From an uncultured Bacilli bacterium (lineage in GTDB: Bacteria; Bacillota_I; Bacilli_A; RF39; UBA660), in contig CAKOPK010000005.1 in the NCBI GenBank assembly GCA_934099115.1, forward strand, positions 1 through 64,000: a DNA stretch of 64,000 bases, written 5' to 3'. The notes beneath the pieces are model-generated. The model was not told the DNA's origin and ran no database searches. It saw only the letters and a list, made by a program, of their open reading frames with translations. The position numbers were made by a program, and so were the translations under genes. Each line of letters starts with the position of its first letter. Position 1 is the stretch's first letter. This document shows, piece after piece, positions 14,849-23,606 of this stretch.

Positions 14849-15853
14849 ATGCAAGAAAGTAATATATTATTCTTTTTACAAGTAATTTGTATTTTACTAG
14901 CTCTTGGAGTAATAATGTATTTACTTCGTCTTTATCATACTATAAAATTAGAAAAAAGAATTGCTCCGTTTGCTATTGGAACAAAAGAACTAAATGAGAA
15001 ATCATTTTTTGATAAGAATTATGATTTTATAAATACTATGGCTGTTCGTTTAGCTAAATTGTTAAGTTATTCTAAAGTTCTTAGTGATTATGCTAAAGTT
15101 TATACAAAATATATTTCTTTTGAAGAAAAAGATAAAAAGACTGGTATGTATTATATTGCTATAAAGTTTATGTTAGGCTTTCTAGGAATATTCTTATCAT
15201 TTTTAACAGTTATTTTTAGGGGACAATTCTTATCTATTTTTACTTTTCTATTATTGTTTTTAATAGGGTTTTTTATCCCTGATATTTACTTAAAAGTAGA
15301 ATATAATAAGAAAAGAAAAAGAATTGAAGAAGATTTATTGAAAGCTATTATTATAATGAATAATGCTTTTGGAAGTGGTTCTAATATTATGCAAGCAACA
15401 GAGATTGTAAAGAATGAATTAGATGGACCAATTCAAGATGAATTTAAAAAAATATATTTAGACATAACTTATGGTTTGAATTTAGAAGTGGTTTTTAATC
15501 GTTTTTATGAAAGAGTAAAAATAGAAGATGCAAAATATATTACAACTGCTTTAGCTCTTTTAAATAAAACAGGAGGAGATATTGTAAAAATATTTTCTAG
15601 ATTAGAACAATCTATTTTAGATAAGAAAAGTTTAAAGAATGAACTTAATAGTTTAACTGCTTCTAGCCGTTTTGTTTTTAAGATGTTAGTATTTTTACCT
15701 TTTATCTTTTCTCTTATTATATTTGTTTTAAATCCAAGTTACTTTGTTCCATTATTTACTAGTCCTTTAGGAATTTTAGCTTTATTTATAATTGTAGTAT
15801 TCTATATTCTTTATATTATAATTATAAAAAAGTTATTAATGGTACAATTATAG
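14849..15853 (+). CDS. tadB: TadB-like pilus assembly membrane platform protein
   Basis: 334 residues of the type II secretion F (GspF/TadB) family. Transmembrane segments lie near residues 5-25, 105-145 and 275-330, with the F-domain between them (DLLKAIIIMNNAFGSGSNIMQATEI, then ALALLNKTGGDIVKIFSRLE). It forms the inner-membrane platform with TadC. It has a GAGGGAG ribosome binding site and sits 14 bases after tadA. Length is typical. Confidence 0.88.
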   Translation: MQESNILFFLQVICILLALGVIMYLLRLYHTIKLEKRIAPFAIGTKELNEKSFFDKNYDFINTMAVRLAKLLSYSKVLSDYAKVYTKYISFEEKDKKTGMYYIAIKFMLGFLGIFLSFLTVIFRGQFLSIFTFLLLFLIGFFIPDIYLKVEYNKKRKRIEEDLLKAIIIMNNAFGSGSNIMQATEIVKNELDGPIQDEFKKIYLDITYGLNLEVVFNRFYERVKIEDAKYITTALALLNKTGGDIVKIFSRLEQSILDKKSLKNELNSLTASSRFVFKMLVFLPFIFSLIIFVLNPSYFVPLFTSPLGILALFIIVVFYILYIIIIKKLLMVQL

Positions 15854-15862
15854 GAGGCTTTT

Positions 15863-16552
15863 ATGTTTATATATAAAATATATCGAAAAAATACAATTAA
15901 AAGAATTGATAGTAAAATAAATATGTTAGGGCCTAATCATACTTTAAAAATAACAACTTTTTTAAACTCTCGTTTTCTTTTATGTCTCTTATTATTTATA
16001 ATTACTTTATTTGGAACAAAATATGGGTATTTGCAAGCACCTATATTAACGTTTATATTCTATTATTTATATGAATATATCTTACTAGATTATCCAATAA
16101 AAAAAAGAGGGATAGCTTTAGAAAAAGAAGCGTTATTCTTCTTTGAGATTTTTACCCTGACTCTTGAGAGTGGAAGAAATATAAAACATGCCTTAGAAAT
16201 GGCTTCTAATAATATTCATTCGGAATTATCCCAAGAATTTAAGAAGGCAATAGAAGAAATAAGGCTTGGAAAAAGTTTAAATGAGAGTTTAGAAAGTTTA
16301 AAAAAACGTATTCCTAGTGAAACTATAAGAAATACTATATTAAATATTATGGAATCTAATCAATTTGGTAATAATTTAGTACCATCTATGTATAGTCAGT
16401 TAGATTATTTAAGACAAAAACAATTATTAGATGCAAAAGCTTCTATTGCTTTATTGCCTACAAAAATAAGTATTATTAGTGTTTTATTCTTTATACCTAT
16501 TATGATGCTTATTATTTTAGCTCCTGTGTTAATTAGATATTTAACTTCTTAA
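15863..16552 (+). CDS. tadC: TadC-like pilus assembly membrane platform protein
   Basis: 229 residues, a second and shorter GspF-type domain protein. Hydrophobic segments lie near residues 32-70 and at the C-terminus. The F-domain reads FFFEIFTLTLESGRNIKHAL, then EFKKAIEEIRLGKSLNESLE. It follows tadB by nine bases, the usual order. It is shorter than typical TadC (about 300 residues), mostly at the N-terminus. Its end overlaps the convergent DtxR-type gene by 20 bases, so the operon ends here; no clear terminator separates them. Confidence 0.85.
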   Translation: MFIYKIYRKNTIKRIDSKINMLGPNHTLKITTFLNSRFLLCLLLFIITLFGTKYGYLQAPILTFIFYYLYEYILLDYPIKKRGIALEKEALFFFEIFTLTLESGRNIKHALEMASNNIHSELSQEFKKAIEEIRLGKSLNESLESLKKRIPSETIRNTILNIMESNQFGNNLVPSMYSQLDYLRQKQLLDAKASIALLPTKISIISVLFFIPIMMLIILAPVLIRYLTS

Positions 16553-16943
16553 GTTTAGAAATTAGTTTTTCTAAATTTTTTAAAGTAGTAGAGTCTATAA
16601 AATGTTCAATTAATTCTACTGTTTCAAATTTAAATTCTTCTTTATTTAACAGTCTTAGAAAGGTTTCTATTGTCTCATGACGATATAAAAGATAACTTCC
16701 TAATTCTTCTCCTTTATTTGTGAGAATTATATCATTATCATTATGATAGACTAAATCTAATTTTTCTAATTTATTAATCATCTTACTACAAGATGGTTTT
16801 TTAATGTTTAAAATTTTACTTAGAAGAGTAATTGTGTTTTTATCTTTTCTTCTGCGATAAAGCATTTCGATATAGTCTTCCATATTATAAGTAATATTCT
16901 TATTCTTTAAAAGATAAGTATGTAGGGTATAAAATTTTTCCAT
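16533..16943 (-). CDS. DtxR/MntR-family metal-dependent repressor
   Basis: About 136 residues. The N-terminal winged helix has MEDYIEMLYRRRKDKNTITL and ILNIKKPSCSKMINKLEKL, then LVYHNDNDIILTNKGEELG. The dimerisation/metal-binding part follows, with YRHETIETFLRLL and VELIEHFIDSTTL. Histidines and glutamates at the usual metal positions are present. The SH3 domain of long members is absent, as in MntR-type proteins. It is divergent from feoAB and a perfect palindrome lies in the shared upstream region, so it very likely controls iron uptake in response to Fe(II) or Mn(II). The start at 16943 is chosen on AAGAAG spacing; upstream in-frame ATGs exist at 16949 and 16967. Confidence 0.85.
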   Translation of the reverse strand: MEKFYTLHTYLLKNKNITYNMEDYIEMLYRRRKDKNTITLLSKILNIKKPSCSKMINKLEKLDLVYHNDNDIILTNKGEELGSYLLYRHETIETFLRLLNKEEFKFETVELIEHFIDSTTLKNLEKLISKLKKLNI

Positions 16944-16982
16944 TAACATTCTTCTTTCTATACACATATATTAAAGTAGTTG

Positions 16983-17000
16983 TTAGTTTAAGGAAACTAA
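16983..17000. promoter_or_regulatory. Palindromic operator between the DtxR-type gene and feoA
   Basis: TTAGTTT-AAGG-AAACTAA is a perfect 7-bp inverted repeat around four bases, 18 bp in all. Size and AT-rich dyad symmetry resemble known DtxR/MntR operators. It sits in the 84-bp gap between the divergent genes. Confidence 0.7.
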
Positions 17001-17027
17001 TAAAATATATGAAAGTAGGTAAGTAAT

Positions 17028-17261
17028 ATGAATTTAACACTTGATAAAATAAATTTAAATCAAGAAGTTAAGATAAAAAAAGTGAATGGGAATAAGGAGA
17101 TACGTAAAAGATTATTTGATTTAGGATTTATACCAGATATGATAGTTAAACCTATTCTAGTAAGTCCTTTAAAACATATGAGGGCTTATCAATTAGGAAC
17201 AAGTATTTATGCTTTAAGAGAACAAGATGCTAGAATAATTGTCGTGGAGGAAAGCGAATGA
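17028..17261 (+). CDS. feoA: Ferrous iron transport protein FeoA
   Basis: 77 residues with an SH3-like FeoA fold: VKIKKVNGNKEIRKRLFDLG, FIPDMIVKPILVSPL, and a final YALREQDARIIVVEE. FeoA is a small cytoplasmic partner of FeoB. Its stop codon overlaps the feoB start (four bases), so the two are coupled. The putative metal-responsive operator lies 28 bases before the start. Confidence 0.93.
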   Translation: MNLTLDKINLNQEVKIKKVNGNKEIRKRLFDLGFIPDMIVKPILVSPLKHMRAYQLGTSIYALREQDARIIVVEESE

Positions 17262-19255
17262 AAGAGATTAGTGTAGCTTTAATTGGAAATCCTAATGTGG
17301 GGAAATCTACTATTTTTAATGCTTTAACAAATAATAATGTTCATACAGGTAATTGGACTGGTAAAACAGTAGATTTAACTACGGGTAAATGTAATTATCA
17401 AAATACACAATATATATTTTATGATTTACCGGGTACTTATTCTTTAAATTCTAAATCTAAAGAAGAAATTATTACAACTGATTTTATATTAGATAAAAAA
17501 TATGATGTAGCAGTTGTAGTAGCAGATGCTTCTAATTTAGAAAAAGGAATTCATTTAGTTTTACAAACAAAAGAAATATGTAATAAATTAGTTTTGTGTT
17601 TAAATTTAATTGATGAGGCAGAAAAAAACCATATTCAGATAGATACTAAAAAATTAGAAAAAAGATTAGATATAAAGGTTGTTAAGACTAGTGCTAAGAA
17701 AAAAATTGGATTAACGGATTTATTAGATAGTATTAAAGATTGTATAGAGAAAGATTATTTAGTTATAGATTATGGAATTTTAAATAAAGAAATTTTAAAT
17801 GTTTCTTTAGATATAGATGAAGATTGTTTATATAAAAGATGGGTAGCTTTAAAAATACTAGAAAATAATACTTATTATATTGATAAGTTTTATAAATTAG
17901 GAATTATAAAAGATGATAAAAATATAGAGAATGCTTATCAAAATTTAGTTAATGTTGATGTATTATTAGAGATTGCAGTTAAGAGAGCTAAAAAAGTGAA
18001 AGAAGTTATTAAAGATGTTATAAAGAAAGAAAATATAAATGAGAATAGAGATAGAAAGATTGATAAAATATTAACTAGTAAAAAATGGGGAATACCTATT
18101 ATGATTGGTATGTTATTCTTAATATTTTATCTTACTTTAGTAGGAGCTAATTATCCTTCGGATTTATTATTTCATTTTTTTTCTTCATTAGAAAGTCCTT
18201 TTAGAGAACTTTTAGGTTTTTTACCTAGCACGCTTAATGATTTAATTGTGAGTGGAATATATAAAACTTTATATTGGGTTGTTTCTGTTATGTTACCTCC
18301 CATGCTTATTTTCTTTCCTTTATTTACATTTTTAGAAGATTTAGGTTTATTGCCACGTATTGCTTTTAATTTAGATGATGGTTTTCAAAAATGTAATACA
18401 TGTGGGAAGCAAGCTCTTACTATGTGTATGGGTGTTGGATGTAATGCTGTAGGAGTTACTGGTGCAAGAATAATGGATTCTAAAAGAGAAAGATTAATTG
18501 CTATATTAACAAATGCTTATATGCCTTGCAATGGTAAATTTCCAACTTTAATTGCTGTTATTACCATCTTTTTTGTAGGTTTATCTTCTAAATTGGGTAA
18601 TTTATTATGTGCTCTTATTATTACTGGTTTTATTGTACTAAGTATTTTGCTTACCTTTTTAGCAAGTTATTTATTATCGAAAACTATATTAAAAGGGGAA
18701 TGTGCTAGTTTTACTTTAGAATTGCCTCCTTATAGATTTCCTAATATTAAAAATACACTTATTAACAGTTTAAAGAATAGAGCAATCTTTGTTTTAGGTA
18801 GAGCCGTAAAGGTTGCTATACCAGCAGGTGCTATTATTTGGTTATTAGGTTCTATTTCTATTAGAGAAGTTGGTTTATTGCAAATAATTACTAGTTTTTT
18901 AGACCCATTAGGACATTTATTAGGGGTTGATGGTTCTATTATTTTAGCATTTATTTTGGGATTTCCAGCGAATGAAATTGTTATACCAGCTTTACTTATG
19001 TGTTATTTAAAAACCAATAATTTGGTAGAATTCTCTAATCTAGGAGAGTTAAAAGATATTTTAGTTATGAATGGTTGGACGATAAAAACAGCTTTGTGTT
19101 TCTTAATTTTAATGATATATCACTATCCATGTTCTACAACACTTTTAACAATAAAGAAAGAAACCGAAAGCAATTTTTATACGTTACTAGCTTTTTTATT
19201 ACCACTTATAACAGGATTAATACTAGCTTTAATTATTAGATTTTTATTTATTTAA
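17258..19255 (+). CDS. feoB: Ferrous iron transporter FeoB
   Basis: 665 residues. The N-terminal G domain has GNPNVGKSTIFN, the switch region HTGNWTGKTVD, DLPGTYSL and NLIDEAEKN. A helical regulatory region follows. The membrane part starts near residue 275 and has two gate regions, including CMGVGCNAVGVTGARIM and the C-terminal PANEIVIPALLMCYLK. It imports Fe(II) across the cytoplasmic membrane. The length is near the lower end for FeoB but complete. It is in an operon with feoA and is expected to be repressed by the neighbouring DtxR-type protein when metal is plentiful. Confidence 0.96.
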   Translation: MKEISVALIGNPNVGKSTIFNALTNNNVHTGNWTGKTVDLTTGKCNYQNTQYIFYDLPGTYSLNSKSKEEIITTDFILDKKYDVAVVVADASNLEKGIHLVLQTKEICNKLVLCLNLIDEAEKNHIQIDTKKLEKRLDIKVVKTSAKKKIGLTDLLDSIKDCIEKDYLVIDYGILNKEILNVSLDIDEDCLYKRWVALKILENNTYYIDKFYKLGIIKDDKNIENAYQNLVNVDVLLEIAVKRAKKVKEVIKDVIKKENINENRDRKIDKILTSKKWGIPIMIGMLFLIFYLTLVGANYPSDLLFHFFSSLESPFRELLGFLPSTLNDLIVSGIYKTLYWVVSVMLPPMLIFFPLFTFLEDLGLLPRIAFNLDDGFQKCNTCGKQALTMCMGVGCNAVGVTGARIMDSKRERLIAILTNAYMPCNGKFPTLIAVITIFFVGLSSKLGNLLCALIITGFIVLSILLTFLASYLLSKTILKGECASFTLELPPYRFPNIKNTLINSLKNRAIFVLGRAVKVAIPAGAIIWLLGSISIREVGLLQIITSFLDPLGHLLGVDGSIILAFILGFPANEIVIPALLMCYLKTNNLVEFSNLGELKDILVMNGWTIKTALCFLILMIYHYPCSTTLLTIKKETESNFYTLLAFLLPLITGLILALIIRFLFI

Positions 19256-19335
19256 TGTCTATATAATGCCTAACTTTTTAACTTTTCGTTTAATTTTGTA
19301 ACATATGTTTTATAATAGTTAATAGGTGATTTCAT

Positions 19336-19917
19336 ATGTTTCAAGCGATAGATACATTTATAGATGCTACATTACAGAGTATGGGTATATGGGGACCAAT
19401 TATTGGGTGTTTCTTTATAACTATAGAATCTATGGTTCCTATATTACCTTTATTTGTTTTTATAACACTTAATTTTTTAGCTTTTGGTCATTTCTTTGGC
19501 TTTATTATATCTTGGTTTTTTACTTGTATAGGTTGTTCTCTTTCTTTCTTTTTATTTCGTAGTAAAATTCAGACATGGTGGTATAAAAGGCTTAAGAAAA
19601 AGGGGCTTATTAGTGTTGATACTATGAATAAAATAACTAGTTTAACATTTGAACAATTAACTACTATTATAGCAATACCTTTTACACCAGCTTTCTTAGT
19701 TAATATAGCTTGTGGTTTATCAAAAATGAGTTATAAAAAGTTTGCTTTTGCTTTAATGATTGGAAAAGCTTTTTTAGTTTATTTCTGGGGTTTTGTAGGA
19801 GTTAGTCTTTTAGAGAGTATTAAGCATCCTACTAATTTAATTAAAGTTGGGGTATTAATGTTACTTGCTTATTTATTTAGTAAGATTGTCAATAAAAAAT
19901 TAAATATTGTAGAGTAA
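19336..19917 (+). CDS. VTT/DedA-like (YqaA-type) membrane protein
   Basis: 193 residues with five hydrophobic segments and the VTT (SNARE-associated) pattern. GIWGPIIGCFFITIESMVPI-type sequence is followed by GCSLSFFLFRSKIQTWW, then TTIIAIPFTPAFLVNIACGL with a proline-containing re-entrant segment. VTT/DedA proteins are linked to lipid-carrier or phospholipid flipping across the membrane. The exact substrate here is unknown. A TATAAT at 19311-19316 precedes it, suggesting its own promoter after feoB. Confidence 0.75.
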   Translation: MFQAIDTFIDATLQSMGIWGPIIGCFFITIESMVPILPLFVFITLNFLAFGHFFGFIISWFFTCIGCSLSFFLFRSKIQTWWYKRLKKKGLISVDTMNKITSLTFEQLTTIIAIPFTPAFLVNIACGLSKMSYKKFAFALMIGKAFLVYFWGFVGVSLLESIKHPTNLIKVGVLMLLAYLFSKIVNKKLNIVE

Positions 19918-19971
19918 CTCTTTCCAAATATCAAATTAAATTATATAATAGAAGTAGAAAGAGGTTTTAGA

Positions 19972-21057
19972 ATGGATTATATTATAATAGGACTATTAAT
20001 AGTAGTTATTCTTTTATTATTAGTAAATTTATTTAAAAAGAAAAATGATAATGAATTAATTGAAAGATTAGGTAAATTAGAACTCGGAATGGTTAAAGAA
20101 TTAGGAGATTTTCGAACTAATTTTACGAATGATTTGCGTGGTGATTTTGATAAGTTAGATGAAAAAGTAGAACGTAGATTACTTGAAATTAATAATAAAG
20201 TTACAGAAAGATTGGATCAAAGTTTAGAGAAGACTAATAAAACGTTTGCTAATGTTTTAGAAAGATTGTCTAAAATAGATGAGGCTCAAAAGAAGATTGA
20301 TGGTTTAGGCGCAGATATTGTTAATTTACAAGGGATTTTAACTGATAAAAAGACGAGAGGTATTTTTGGAGAAGTTAATTTGAGTTTTATATTAGAAAAT
20401 GCTTTTGGGGGATTAAATACTGGTATTTATGATTTACAACATAAAATGAGTAATGGTTATATTGCTGATGCTTTATTATATGCTCCAGCACCTTTGGGGA
20501 CTATTGCAATAGATTCTAAATTTCCTTTAGAAAATTATGAAAGAATGACAGATAAAAAGAAAAGCTCTGAGGAGCGAGCACTTTATGAAAAACAATTTAA
20601 AATTGATTTTAAGAAACATATTGATGCGATTAGTACAAAATATATTATTCCAGGAGAAACAGCAGGGGAAGCAATTCTTTTCTTACCAGCTGAAGCTATT
20701 TTTGCAGAAGTTAATGCTTATCATGCTGATATTTTAAATTATGCTTATTCTAAAAAGGTTTGGATTACTAGTCCAACTACTTTGATGAGTACTTTAACTG
20801 TTATTGAAATGATATTAAAAAATATGGAAAGAGACAAATATGCACAGATTATTCATGAAGAATTAAATAAATTATCTTTGGAGTTTGCTAGATATAAGGA
20901 GCGTTGGGATAAACTTGCTCGTAATATTAATACAGTATCTAAGAGTGTTGAGGAATTAAATACAACTAGTGATAAGATAACGAAAAGATTTGATTCTATT
21001 AATCGAGTGGAAGTTGATAAATTAAAAAATGATGATAGAAAATTAATTGAAAGTTAA
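19972..21057 (+). CDS. rmuC: RmuC family DNA recombination protein
   Basis: 361 residues: an N-terminal transmembrane helix (about 2-20), a long coiled coil (about 30-115), then the RmuC domain with KKTRGIFGEVNLSFILENAF, AIDSKFPLENYERM, FLPAEAIFAEVN and WITSPTTLMSTLTVIEMIL. The domain belongs to the PD-(D/E)XK nuclease-like superfamily and RmuC limits recombination at inverted repeats. AGAGG precedes the ATG. A bidirectional terminator follows directly. It lies next to the lexA locus, fitting a DNA maintenance neighbourhood. Confidence 0.9.
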   Translation: MDYIIIGLLIVVILLLLVNLFKKKNDNELIERLGKLELGMVKELGDFRTNFTNDLRGDFDKLDEKVERRLLEINNKVTERLDQSLEKTNKTFANVLERLSKIDEAQKKIDGLGADIVNLQGILTDKKTRGIFGEVNLSFILENAFGGLNTGIYDLQHKMSNGYIADALLYAPAPLGTIAIDSKFPLENYERMTDKKKSSEERALYEKQFKIDFKKHIDAISTKYIIPGETAGEAILFLPAEAIFAEVNAYHADILNYAYSKKVWITSPTTLMSTLTVIEMILKNMERDKYAQIIHEELNKLSLEFARYKERWDKLARNINTVSKSVEELNTTSDKITKRFDSINRVEVDKLKNDDRKLIES

Positions 21058-21061
21058 AAAA

Positions 21062-21077
21062 ACCCGTGAAAACGGGT
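21062..21077. terminator. Bidirectional terminator between rmuC and the HIRAN gene
   Basis: A compact 6-bp GC-rich stem ACCCGT/ACGGGT with a GAAA tetraloop, flanked by an A-run and a T-run. It works for both convergent genes. Confidence 0.85.
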
Positions 21078-21557
21078 CTATTTTTCTTTTACAATAATAT
21101 CTAAACTTATACCAATATTTAATTTCTCAGTTTCAATCTTATCTTTCTTTTCACTATGAAGAATACTTTTTAGATTGCCACCGGTTAGAAATGCTTCTAT
21201 AATCATTTCGTGATTAAATAAGGGAATTAAAGAAGATACTTCTTTTTTAGGAATATGACCAACTTCTAAGTAATTATCATCAAAATCATTTATATATACG
21301 GAGATAGCATCTTCACTATTATATTTATAAGGTTTTAAGATAACGTCTCCTAAACATTCATAATTAAATTCTTTCATGTCTGTTTGTTCTTTTAAAAGTT
21401 GTTTATCTTTTAAGCCAGAATATCTTTTTACTAATTTATAATCGAGTCCGTTGGCAATAATTTTTTGAATATTTTTGGGATGACTCCCAAAAGTAACTCC
21501 AACAACTTTAATTGTTTTACTGTATATGATTTTTAAATTACTTACTTTTTGTTTCAT
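21078..21557 (-). CDS. HIRAN-domain protein, downstream of lexA
   Basis: About 159 residues with a HIRAN-type core: TIKVVGVTFGSHPKNIQKII, LKPYKYNSEDAISVYIND and YLEVGHIPKKEVSSLIPL. HIRAN domains bind single-stranded or damaged DNA ends and are usually fused to helicases or nucleases; here the domain stands almost alone with short tails. The ATG at 21557 has AGGGGTG six bases upstream; a GTG at 21566 would overlap that site. It starts 16 bases after lexA on the same strand, so it is probably under LexA control. Confidence 0.7.
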   Translation of the reverse strand: MKQKVSNLKIIYSKTIKVVGVTFGSHPKNIQKIIANGLDYKLVKRYSGLKDKQLLKEQTDMKEFNYECLGDVILKPYKYNSEDAISVYINDFDDNYLEVGHIPKKEVSSLIPLFNHEMIIEAFLTGGNLKSILHSEKKDKIETEKLNIGISLDIIVKEK

Positions 21558-21572
21558 ATTAAACACCCCTAA

Positions 21573-22202
21573 TTAGAATTTACGATATAATCCAACAGCT
21601 TTTCCTAAGATGGTAACACTATCTAGTATAATAGGAGCCATTGTATCATTTTCTGGTTGTAGACGGAAATGGTCTTTTTCTTTGTAATAAGTTTTTAATG
21701 TAACTTCATTTTCAGAAGTCATTGCTACTACAATATCACCATTTCTAGCTGTATTTTGTTTTTGAACAATTACTACATCACCATCAAAAATACCGGCATT
21801 TATCATGGATTCGCCACTGACATTTAAAGTGAATATTGTCTCTTTAGATGGTATGATTGAAGCTGGTAGAGAAAAGAATTCGTTTGGTCTTTCAATCGCT
21901 TCGATTGGTGAGCCTGCAGTAATTTTCCCTAATAAAGGAACTTTTACTAAATCTTCGTCTTTATTTTCATATTCGTTATCTACTAATATTTCCATAGCAC
22001 GAAATTTATTGCTATCTACTTTTAAATAGCCAGCATTACATAATTTTTTTACATGAGTATGGACTGTAGCAGGACTAGATAATCCAAGTCCACTACCAAT
22101 TTCACGAATTGATGGTGGATAACCGTGAGTAGCAGTAAATTTTTTTATAAAGTCTAATACATTATTTTGTTTTTCTGTGATTGGTTTTATTTGTTTTTCC
22201 AT
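21573..22202 (-). CDS. lexA: LexA repressor
   Basis: 209 residues. The N-terminal winged helix reads TEKQNNVLDFIKKF, then GYPPSIREIGSGLGLSSPAT. A cleavage site Ala-Gly occurs in GKITAGSPIEA. The S24 peptidase domain has the serine in SGESMINAGIFDGD and the lysine in NEVTLKTYYKE. LexA represses SOS genes and self-cleaves with RecA. The ATG at 22202 has GGAGGT seven bases upstream; the longer frame to 22250 would run through the promoter. A LexA-box-like site overlaps its own -35, and the HIRAN gene lies downstream in the same operon. Confidence 0.96.
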   Translation of the reverse strand: MEKQIKPITEKQNNVLDFIKKFTATHGYPPSIREIGSGLGLSSPATVHTHVKKLCNAGYLKVDSNKFRAMEILVDNEYENKDEDLVKVPLLGKITAGSPIEAIERPNEFFSLPASIIPSKETIFTLNVSGESMINAGIFDGDVVIVQKQNTARNGDIVVAMTSENEVTLKTYYKEKDHFRLQPENDTMAPIILDSVTILGKAVGLYRKF

Positions 22203-22221
22203 AAGTTTTACCTCCGTTTTT

Positions 22222-22261
22222 ATATTATCATAAAAACCCATGTTTGTCAAACAATTGTACC
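22222..22261 (-). promoter_or_regulatory. lexA promoter with overlapping LexA box
   Basis: On the minus strand, TTGACA (22250-22245) and TAATAT (22227-22222) have a 17-base spacer. A dyad CAAACAATTGTACC (22248-22261, plus-strand reading) resembles the Gram-positive SOS box CGAAC-N4-GTTCG and overlaps the -35, consistent with autorepression. Confidence 0.7.
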
Positions 22262-22331
22262 TTAAATGAATTTGCTTTTCTTAGTTTAATAAAAAAGATA
22301 AAATGTGTTATAATAAAGTTGAGGTGTGAAA

Positions 22332-23606
22332 ATGGAATATAAAAAATATGAATATCCAACATTCAATTTATATACAGTAAGAACTAATAGATTTAAAACT
22401 GTTCAAATGGAAATAATTTTTAGAGATGAAGTAAAAAAAGAAAATTTACTTGCTAAAACTTTTCTTGCTGATATTATGAGTGATGTTAGTAAAAATTATC
22501 CAACTAGAAAGGATACCGTAAAAAAATTAGAAGAATTATATCAGGCTAGTTTTTATGGTTTAACTAATAAATTAGGGAATACTATGATGACATCTTTTGT
22601 ATTAAGTTTTTTAAATCCAACTTATGTTAAAGAAAAAAATTATTTAGAAGAAGTTATTGCTTTTCCTTTTGATATGATTTTAAATCCTTCTATAAATTCC
22701 AATGAATTTGATATTCGTAGTTTTAATATAGTTAAAAATAGATTAAGAGATGAAATATTAGGGGTTTCAGAAGATATAGCGAGAGTAAGTTTAAAGAAAG
22801 CTTTAGAAATGTTTGATAAGAATAGTCCTACTAGTTTTAGTATTTTAGGCAGTTTAGAAGAATTAGAGAAAATAACACCAAAGACTTTAGCAGAAGCTTA
22901 TCAAGATTTAATGCAAAATAACCTTTGTGATATATTTATAGTAGGTAATATCGATATGGATGAAGTAGCAAATCTTGTGTATAAATATTTTAAGAATCCT
23001 GTTATTAAAGATAAAGAATTGTCTTTATATGTAGATAATAAGTCAGTAAGAAAGAATAGAACTGTTATAGAGAAAAGTGAGTTTTTAGAGACAAGCTTAG
23101 TAGAAATCTATAATTTAGAAAACTTAACAGAAAAAGAAAAAATAACAACTGTTCATTTTTATAATTATTTACTCGGAGGAGGAGGATTAAATACAAAACT
23201 ATATCAACTATTAAGAGAGAAGAATTCTTTATGTTATGGTATTAAGAGTATGTATTTAAAATATGATAATCTTTTAGTAATAGAGACTTCTATTAATAAA
23301 AAAGATGTGAAGAAAGCTGATAAATTAATAAGACAAGCGTTTAAAGAAATGAAATTAGGTAAATTTACTGATGAAGAGATAGAAAGTGCTAAAAAGAATT
23401 TTATATTTTCTTTAAATTTAGCAATGGATAATATTTCTGGTATTTTAAATAATTATGTCTTTCATATTATTGATAATTTACCTTTACTTGAAGACCGTAT
23501 AGAATTAATAGAAGAAATTACTAAAGAAGAAATAATGAGTATTGCAAGTAAGATAAAACCGAATTTAGTATTTACTTTAGAAGGAGAAGAAAATGAAAAC
23601 AATTAA
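22332..23606 (+). CDS. M16 family peptidase-like protein (YfmF type)
   Basis: 424 residues with the two-lobed M16 fold seen in YfmF: YPTFNLYTVRTNRFKTVQME near the start, LEELYQASFYGLTNKLGN, and in the second half YNYLLGGGGLNTKLYQLLRE. The zinc motif HxxEH is absent, as is usual for YfmF, which pairs with an active YfmH subunit. The product is probably cytoplasmic. The ATG at 22332 has GAGGTG five bases upstream. It overlaps the yfmH-like gene by 14 bases, supporting complex formation. Confidence 0.85.
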   Translation: MEYKKYEYPTFNLYTVRTNRFKTVQMEIIFRDEVKKENLLAKTFLADIMSDVSKNYPTRKDTVKKLEELYQASFYGLTNKLGNTMMTSFVLSFLNPTYVKEKNYLEEVIAFPFDMILNPSINSNEFDIRSFNIVKNRLRDEILGVSEDIARVSLKKALEMFDKNSPTSFSILGSLEELEKITPKTLAEAYQDLMQNNLCDIFIVGNIDMDEVANLVYKYFKNPVIKDKELSLYVDNKSVRKNRTVIEKSEFLETSLVEIYNLENLTEKEKITTVHFYNYLLGGGGLNTKLYQLLREKNSLCYGIKSMYLKYDNLLVIETSINKKDVKKADKLIRQAFKEMKLGKFTDEEIESAKKNFIFSLNLAMDNISGILNNYVFHIIDNLPLLEDRIELIEEITKEEIMSIASKIKPNLVFTLEGEENENN

